Source: Cannabis sativa
Lineage: Eukaryota > Streptophyta > Magnoliopsida > Rosales > Cannabaceae
Length of the DNA: 64,000 nt
Direction of reading: 5' to 3'
NCBI RefSeq assembly: GCF_029168945.1
Contig: NC_083603.1
Span: 9,114,001 to 9,178,000, forward strand
The notes under the pieces were generated by a model that made no database searches, had not been told where the DNA came from, and saw nothing but the letters and a program-made list of their open reading frames with translations. Positions 57,908 to 64,000 of this stretch are shown one piece after another; the stretch's first letter is position 1, and every line of letters begins with the position of its first letter. A program made the position numbers and the translations under genes.

Positions 57908-58765
57908 TTAGCCCAAATTGACCATAGCAAAACAAGGGCTTCCATCTTTATCTCTGAAAAACCAAACCTGAACAATCTGACCCATCTTCAGTCTATTTTT
58001 TTGAACAACACCTCTGTACCAATTTTTGTTCAACACATAACAAAGACTGTTCTCGCCTTTATATTTCCACCTCGTGAGAGTTAAGTCATTTTCTTCTTCA
58101 AGGTTGGGTTGAATGAACCGAACCTTAATTCCTTCCTTCTGGTTGATCTTGTTCTTCTCATCATCATTGAGAAAATCATCAGAACTTATCTGTTTCAAAG
58201 GCATTTGAAGACGATTCAAGTTGGGTTGAGTATCACTTTGAAAAAGTTTCCTCTGAATAACCAATCTGAGAGGAGATTGTTGTGGATGATCAGGGAGAGT
58301 CATAGTACGGATAATTTGGGAAAGTTCTTCAGATATTGGCGGTGGAGGGTCTGGTCCATCAATTACGCCACCTTTACACGGCTCGTGTTGTATTTGTCGT
58401 CGAAACTTAACAATGCGATGTCGTTTTGGGGTGCTGCTTTTCAAGATGATGTTGGTTTCTTCTCCAGGCAATGGCAATGGCAATGGTGGTGGTAGTTGAT
58501 GGTGACGATAGGACCGGATAGCAATACGAGTAGTCCGGCGTCTCTTCGGAATAGGGAGAGAGAGAAAGAGAGCTTTCCTCTTTCTTTCTTCAGATTCCAA
58601 TTCTTTGATTAGGTCAATATTTCTCCGCTTTTCTTTAATGAAAGAAGCCAAATGATGATGATCATAATGATGATCAGCACCATAATACTCGTCATAAGAC
58701 AGTACCTCAGAGCACACCCAAGCAAGCAATTCAATCTTTTTCTCATTCGTCATTTTCTTCTTCAT
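57908..58765 (-). CDS. B3 domain-containing protein (plant B3/DUF313-like)
   Basis: An uninterrupted frame of 285 codons with ATG 58765 (MKKKMTNEKKIELLAWV) and a second Met at codon 5. Residues 1-75 form a charged helix and a His-rich patch (YYGADHHYDHHHLASF). Residues 70-120 are basic and Pro-rich (IPKRRRTTRIAIRS, PPPLPLPLPGEE), with possible nuclear localisation signals (KRRR, PKRHR). About residues 190-285 form the B3-like DNA-binding domain: DLTLTRWKYKGENSLCYVL, NKNWYRGVVQKNRLKMGQ, IVQVWFFRDKDGSPCFAMV. This layout is that of the small plant B3 proteins grouped as DUF313 or At1g05920-type, probable nuclear DNA-binding regulators. No intron needed. Lack of damage among many pseudogenes suggests a working or recently working gene. 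Flanks repeat those at 15191-15345. Confidence 0.82.
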   Translation of the reverse strand: MKKKMTNEKKIELLAWVCSEVLSYDEYYGADHHYDHHHLASFIKEKRRNIDLIKELESEERKRKALFLSLPIPKRRRTTRIAIRSYRHHQLPPPLPLPLPGEETNIILKSSTPKRHRIVKFRRQIQHEPCKGGVIDGPDPPPPISEELSQIIRTMTLPDHPQQSPLRLVIQRKLFQSDTQPNLNRLQMPLKQISSDDFLNDDEKNKINQKEGIKVRFIQPNLEEENDLTLTRWKYKGENSLCYVLNKNWYRGVVQKNRLKMGQIVQVWFFRDKDGSPCFAMVNLG

Positions 58766-58965
58766 TTAAGTCATTTGAGTTTCTTTGCAAACCAGAAAAC
58801 TAAAAACCCTCAGAAAGTACCCTCTGCGCTACAACTACTGAAAGAGACTAGTGAACCCTACTTTGTATCAGCCCTAATATATAATCTACACCAAATTCCC
58901 ATTTTACCCTTCACGTACAACGTTATTCTTTTAGGAATAGGAAATATAGAAACTAGGAAATAAAT

Positions 58966-59270
58966 AATATAATTAACAAAAAAGGAAATAATCTAGTTAC
59001 CACTTCATTAATTAATAATGGTTTCTAACACATAAATGTCATTATAACAGAGAAGATTTAGAATCAAGATACCCTGTCCAAAATTTACTATCCCAAGGTG
59101 TGTCTAACCAGTAAAATTATGCCATATCATTTAATTGTTTTTTATTTAAGTTTGAACAATAAAATTAACAGGTCATCAAAATCTCCTGTAAAAAGTGGTG
59201 TCTCATATTATGTTAAATCAATCAAAATTTGACACGTTAATTAGTTTTTTATTTATAAAAAAAATTAAGG
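58966..59270. other. Upstream of the B3 gene, AT-rich, no gene seen
   Basis: AT-rich DNA between the B3 gene's 5' side and a CACTA terminus. No TATA box or other promoter site can be singled out with confidence. Confidence 0.45.
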
Positions 59271-59886
59271 CACTACTACAAAATTAGCTTTTCCCCACAG
59301 TTTATAACTGTCATTTATACTATTTTCCATCAGTTCCTAAAACTGTTGGCTATGTGGGTGTCATAAAAATGCAGATCTTTAAAAGACAGTTTGTAACTTT
59401 TGGGAAAAGTTACTTTTTCCAACAGTTATAAATTGTTAGAAAAAATAACTTTAAATGACTATTTATAATTGTTGGTAAAAATATTATCTAGATTAAAAAA
59501 AAATACATTTAAACTAATTTATTATATATGAATAATTATTTAATTACAACAATAATATAAATAAATTTTAAAAAATAATAATAATATAAATAAAAATTAA
59601 AAAATAAGAATAAAAAAATTTAACAGACAATTTCTTGATTCACAACAACAAAATCTTGATTCATAAACAACAAATTCAACTCAAACAAATACATTAAAAA
59701 ATAAATAAATTATACCTAAAAGAATTAAACTCAAATGTATATTCATATCAATTATATATTCATACACTTTATGAGTTTCAAAATGAAATTCAAAGATGCA
59801 AGAGAACCCAGAACACTAAGAACAAAGACTTGCCAAAAACTCGTCCCCCTCTGTTTTCGGCGAGCACCTAGCTTCTCGTACGTTGC
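59271..59886. mobile_element. One end of a CACTA-type element, interrupted by element B
   Basis: Begins CACTACTACAAAATTAGC, a CACTA terminus. Subterminal short repeats in both orientations follow (ACAGTTTATAACTGTC, CAACAGTTATAAATTGTT, TTTATAATTGTTGG). The region ends with a GC-richer piece (59800-59886, CTTGCCAAAAACTCGTCC, TTTTCGGCGAGCACC) directly at the element B LTR. The other terminus was not found and should lie beyond the window. Confidence 0.65.
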
Positions 59887-62140
59887 TGTAACACCCTAAC
59901 TACCATAGGCGTATTACGTGATTTTTAAACGTACTGTGCAGCTCGTTGCTAATCAACGAGGTTTATGGAAAAACGTGATTAATTAAAATTTTGCTTTTTA
60001 ATTAAACTTATAAAATAATATTACAAAAGACTCGGGATCCCGATTATAAAATTATTTACAAAAGATTTAACTGTTTAACTGATACACAAAATAAAGGTCG
60101 TCTAACGACCAGTTACAAAAATCAGCCTCGCTGTCCCGATGATCGTACGCTCCAGGCCTAACCGCCCCGACATATACAATCTTCACAAGCTCGCTCACGG
60201 CCCATCAGTTTTAGCCTTGCCTTTACCTACACATAAACGTAAACTGTGAGTCGACAGACTCAGTAAGAAAAGCATAATAATACTCATACATAATTCTAAC
60301 TGCCGTGTCCAACACGATACTGAGTCCCGCTATTGCCGTGTCCAACACGGTACTGAGCCACTCCTGCCATGTCCAACATGGTGCGAGTTTTGAACGTTCA
60401 CGGGGACGGTACTATTGACAAGTATCCTCACGATCGGTCGAGCCGGTCATACTCCCATTCTTGGTCATACTCCGGCTGTCGACGGGATAGGTCAATAGCA
60501 CGGAACCACCAACCAAATGTCAGCCTGATCGGTCGAGCCGGTCATACTCCGGCCTTGGTCATACTCCAGCCTGTACCGACGTGACAGGGTTGGATGGTTC
60601 GAAGCCAATATACATAACTAATGTAATCTAACAGGCTTCCTACATGCACGCTAAACATGTAATCTACATATGCATACTGTTATACTAATCTTACCTGGAT
60701 TCCGAATTCAGGTGTGTCGGTCAACCTGACTGGAACTTTAGCTGAGCGGCGGATTACTGGCTCCTAAACCATAAAAATCACAACGCTATAAGTGACACGC
60801 TAAATCACTTCCCGTGGACTTAAACTAGGAACTAAAAGTTTCCCTATCGATAAAAAGCATGGCAATACCCCTTAAAACATAAAAACGAGGAAAAACACGG
60901 GTTCAGAAAATTCCCCAACCGGCAGACCGGTTGCCCAACCGAAATTCCAGTTCTGGGAATTTTCGAAGCCCATCCGGAATTCCGGATGCACAACCGGAAT
61001 TCCGGTTCCTCGCAGACAGAACTTTAAAAATTCATATCTCAACCGATTCAACCCCAAATTGATTCAAACTTTCCAGACCTGCATTAGATACCCCAAAGAA
61101 CATAACCAAAGCATCAAACCTACCCAGAAACCACAGATACAAAATTTGCCATTAAAGCTCAAGCTTTGAGTTCTAAACTCAAACTTGAGCAAATCCCTCT
61201 ATCATGCATTCAAACTAGCTAGAATCTACTTAAACCAACATAATTAAGCCTCTGCAAACAGCTAAAAACATCCAGCAACCATACAGCAACAAATCACACC
61301 ATTTCTTCAAAAATCATAACTTTTTCACATAAAAATTTAACCAACTAGAACAAGAAACTCAAGCATGCAATTCAACTTAATTAAACATAATTAATTCAAC
61401 ATTTTAGTCATAAAAACAACAACAATAACCAGCAGCAGCAACATCATCAAAAAGCATGCATTTCACTCAATATTTCATCATTTTTTTATAATTTTAAAGA
61501 AGAAATCAAGAGAAGCTAACCTAGCTTGGAAAATGCTTAGATTTGGATGAGAATTCACTTGAAAAATTAGAGCAAAACCCAGCTCCAAGCACCCACATGC
61601 ACAACCGAGAGAGAGAGAGAGGAAAAGGGAGAGAGGGAGTTTGAAAATTTCTAACTTTTTCTTCTAAGTGTAATTTTGCAAAAATGAGGAAATGAATAAA
61701 TGAATCAAAAGCCACTTAATATTTCATTTCAGCCAATAATATAATAAAATAAACAATTAAATTCAAAGAATCAATCCACTAAAAGACAAAAAGTCATTGG
61801 GGCAAAAAGACCATTTTGCCCCTCCATACTAAAATCACATAAAAATCACTAAAGGGGTATTTTTGGAAAATTCTAAATTCCCGGCCATTCCCGACATTCC
61901 CAATGTCTAAAAAACCGTCCCAAACTAATAACATGCTAAGTTGTGATTTCTACTGAGCCAAACGCCGAGTTCCAAAATACCGGGCACCGGAAATGCAAAA
62001 TATGAAAACTACTGAATAACATAACCATGCATTTCTGAATTCCATAAATAACAGTAATAAATTATTTAAATAGCTATAAATAATTTCATAATTAATCATA
62101 AACAACTGCTAATTTCCAAATTAACTAAGCGGGCTTTACA
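59887..62140 (-). repeat. 3' LTR of element B, complete, 2254 bp
   Basis: Plus-strand ends are TGTAACACCC and GGGCTTTACA, so both TG and CA termini are present. The first 190 bp match the reverse complement of 1-189. It has short tandem copies of the phrase TGCCGTGTCCAACACGGTAC (60300-60385) and of GATCGGTCGAGCCGGTCATA with CTCC (60430-60580), plus the palindromic CCGGAATTCCGG block (60980-61010). Confidence 0.92.
60300..60580. repeat. Short tandem repeats inside the element B LTR
   Basis: Three copies of TGCCGTGTCCAACACG (60301, 60334, 60365, the last as TGCCATGTCCAACATG) and two copies of GATCGGTCGAGCCGGTCATA followed by CTCC (60432 and 60528). Internal LTR variation in repeat number is common in this group. 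Confidence 0.8.
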
Positions 62141-62158
62141 ACTATCCCCCCCTTAAAA
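62141..62158 (-). other. Polypurine tract of element B
   Basis: On the minus strand CTTTTAAGGGGGGGATAGT precedes the LTR start TGTAAAGCCC. It occupies the same place as in element A. Confidence 0.8.
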
Positions 62159-64000
62159 GGATTTCGTCCCCGAAATCTAACCTGAATAACTCTGGATATT
62201 GAGCTCTCATATCTGACTCTAGCTCCCAGGTGGCTTCCTCCACCTTGCTGTTTCTCCAGAGAACCTTGACCAATGCTATGGTCTTATTCCGAAGGACTTT
62301 ATCCTTTCTATCTAGGATCTGCACTGGCTATTCCTCATAAGTCATGTGTGGCTGTAGCTCAAGGCTCTCATAACTGAGTATATGAGAGGGATCTGAAACG
62401 TATTTTCTCAACATCGAGACATGGAATACGTTGTGAACTGCTGATAAGGCTGGAGGCAATGCTAACCGATATGCCACTTGACCTATCTTCTCGAGAATCT
62501 CGAAAGGTCCTATAAATCGAGGGCATAACTTGCCTCTTTTCCCGAAACGTTTAATCCCCTTCATCAGAGATACCCGTAAAAACACATGTTCCCCTACTTG
62601 GAACTCAACATCTCTGCGTTTCGGATCTGCGTAACTCTTACGTGCGCTTTCTGTGAGGCAAGCATTCTAGCTTTTATCTTCTCTATTGCCTCATTGGTCC
62701 GCTGCACTGACTCTGGACCTAGGTATTTCCTCTCCCCTGTCTCATCCCAGTGGATAGGGGATCTACATTTCTTACCGTATAACAGTTCATAGGGACCATC
62801 CCTATCGTACTCTGATAACTGTTGTTGTAAGAAAATTCTATCAACGGTAGAAATTTATTCCATGAGCCTTCAAAGTCCATAACACAGGCTCTCAACATGT
62901 CCTCCAATATCTGAATTGTCCTTTCGGACTGACCATCTGTCTGAGGATGGAATGCTCTACTAAATTTCAGCTTGGTACCCATTGCCCGTTGCAAACTTTG
63001 CCAAAATTTGGAGGTGAACTTCGGATCCCTGTCCGAAACTATCGACTTCGGTACCCCGTGAAGTCTCACTATCTCTCTGACATACAACTCTGCCAACTGA
63101 TCCACTGTAAATGTTGTTTTAACCGGCAGAAAATGAGCAGATTTCGTAAATCGATCCACCACTACCCAGATGGAATCAAATAAACCCGTGGTCCTAGGTA
63201 ACCCGACCACAAAATCCATCGTAATATCCTCCCATTTCCATTCTGGTAGGGTTAGAGGCTGCAACAACCCCTGTCGGTCTCTGATGTTCAGCCTTAATCT
63301 GCTGACAAGTGAGGCATCTCGATACGAATTCTACCAAATTCTTCTTCATACCGTTCCACCAGAAGTACGGTTTCAAATCTTGGTACATCTTGGTGGTGCC
63401 GGGATGCAGAGAATACGGGGTAGAATGAGCCTCCTCAAAGATCTCATTTCTAAGTTCCACACTGTTCGGAACACAAACCCTGGCTTTATACAAAAGCATC
63501 CCACTATCTGACACTGAAAAGTCCTTGGCTTGACCAGCCAACACCTCATCTCGGATTTTCACTAACTCCGGATCTGTCATCTGAGCGACTTTTATTCTTT
63601 CCAACAGATCAGATTGCAGCGTTAAGTTGTGAAGCTGACCTACCACAAACTCAATGCTGGATCTAACCATATCCTCTGCTAGCTGAGGTGAGATCTGAAC
63701 CATACTAGCTACTTGCCCGGGACCCTTTCTGCTCAGGGCATCTGCCACTACATTGGCTTTTCCGGGATGATAGAAGATCTCACAATCGTAATCCTTCACT
63801 AATTCCAACCAACGCCTTTGTCTCATATTCAAATCCTTCTGAGTAAAGAAATATTTGAGACTTTTATGGTCGGTATAGATCTCACACTTCTCCCCGTAAA
63901 GGTAATGCCGCCAAATCTTCAGTGCAAAAACCACTGCGGCCAATTCTATATCATGAGTCGGGTATCGCTGTTCATAATCCTTTAACTGACGGGAGGCATA
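62142..64000 (-). pseudogene. Element B RNase H, integrase and chromodomain (broken, partial)
   Basis: From the window edge: RNase H end ([32 protein letters not shown]), connection [20 protein letters not shown], zinc domain ([35 protein letters not shown]), and a core with all three acidic residues ([30 protein letters not shown]). The C-terminus and chromodomain-like tail follow (VKVLWRNSKVEEATWELESD, stop near 62142). Breaks: a frameshift near 63255 after QRPTG, a one-base loss near 62795 (IGM.PYE), another near 62660, and TAG at about 62326 where element A has Gln (EEQPVQ). Unlike element A it keeps the integrase Glu and the segment FDSIWVVVDRFTKSAHFLPV. Confidence 0.92.

Larger units (their letters stand above)
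59887..64000 (-). mobile_element. Element B: second Tekay/Del-like chromovirus, partial
   Basis: 3' LTR (59887-62140), PPT (62141-62158), chromodomain, integrase and RNase H to the window end. Same gene order and same type as element A but a clearly different subfamily: the LTRs align only in short blocks, while the proteins align over their length. The family is also represented by 1-189. The 5' part lies beyond 64000. Confidence 0.92.

Overview
The window looks like repeat-dense nuclear DNA of a eudicot plant. The evidence is plant-type LTR retrotransposons (chromodomain Tekay/Del-like Ty3, Tat-like Ty3 with a second RNase H, Ty1/copia), L1-type LINEs with a plant ORF1, CACTA and Mutator-like elements, and fragments of plant-only gene families (CYP71-clan P450, PYL receptor, vacuolar invertase, ABCC transporter, B3 protein). 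The species cannot be fixed from the sequence. Almost everything is mobile DNA or broken genes. The only reading frame that looks like an intact host gene is a B3-domain protein at 57908-58765 (minus).

Layout. 1-189: 3' end of a plus-strand Tekay-like LTR, inserted into the left LTR of element A. 190-8943: element A, a minus-strand Tekay/Del-like chromovirus (truncated 3' LTR, broken gag-pol, initiator-Met PBS, full 5' LTR). It is inserted in a minus-strand LINE whose remainder is 8944-10405. 11526-13211: cytochrome P450 pseudogene with one intron. 14406-14808: ABCC transporter remnant. 15570-15830: LINE tail. 17645-18580: PYL (ABA receptor) and vacuolar invertase fragments. 18880-26743: a near full-length LINE with an 11-bp target-site duplication, itself hit by a 1.9-kb solo LTR with a perfect 5-bp duplication. 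27465-42543: a CACTA element about 15 kb long whose interior holds a Mutator-type MITE (28490-28865, perfect 10-bp duplication) and a Tat-like Ty3 element (29865 to about 42180) carrying an antisense three-exon gene and two further antisense ORFs. 46262-48364: a GC-rich minisatellite, a CACTA MITE and LTR shreds. 48952-53060: a minus-strand copia element truncated at its 5' end. 53063-54735: a degenerate LTR. 54740-55930: an array of alternating inverted repeats. 56163-58960: the B3 locus with a 0.6-kb insertion nearby. 59271-59886: one end of another CACTA element. 59887-64000: element B, a second minus-strand Tekay-like element running off the window.

The parts do not form a pathway. The window is a stratified record of nested insertions, and relative ages can be read from it: LINE before solo LTR; LINE fragment before element A before the 1-189 LTR; CACTA host repeat before CACTA; CACTA end before element B. 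Many lesions are C-to-T or G-to-A changes giving stop codons or E-to-K changes, as expected for methylated, silenced transposons. The most unusual structures are the antisense module of the Tat-like element (36444-41505) and the palindromic array at 54740-55930.
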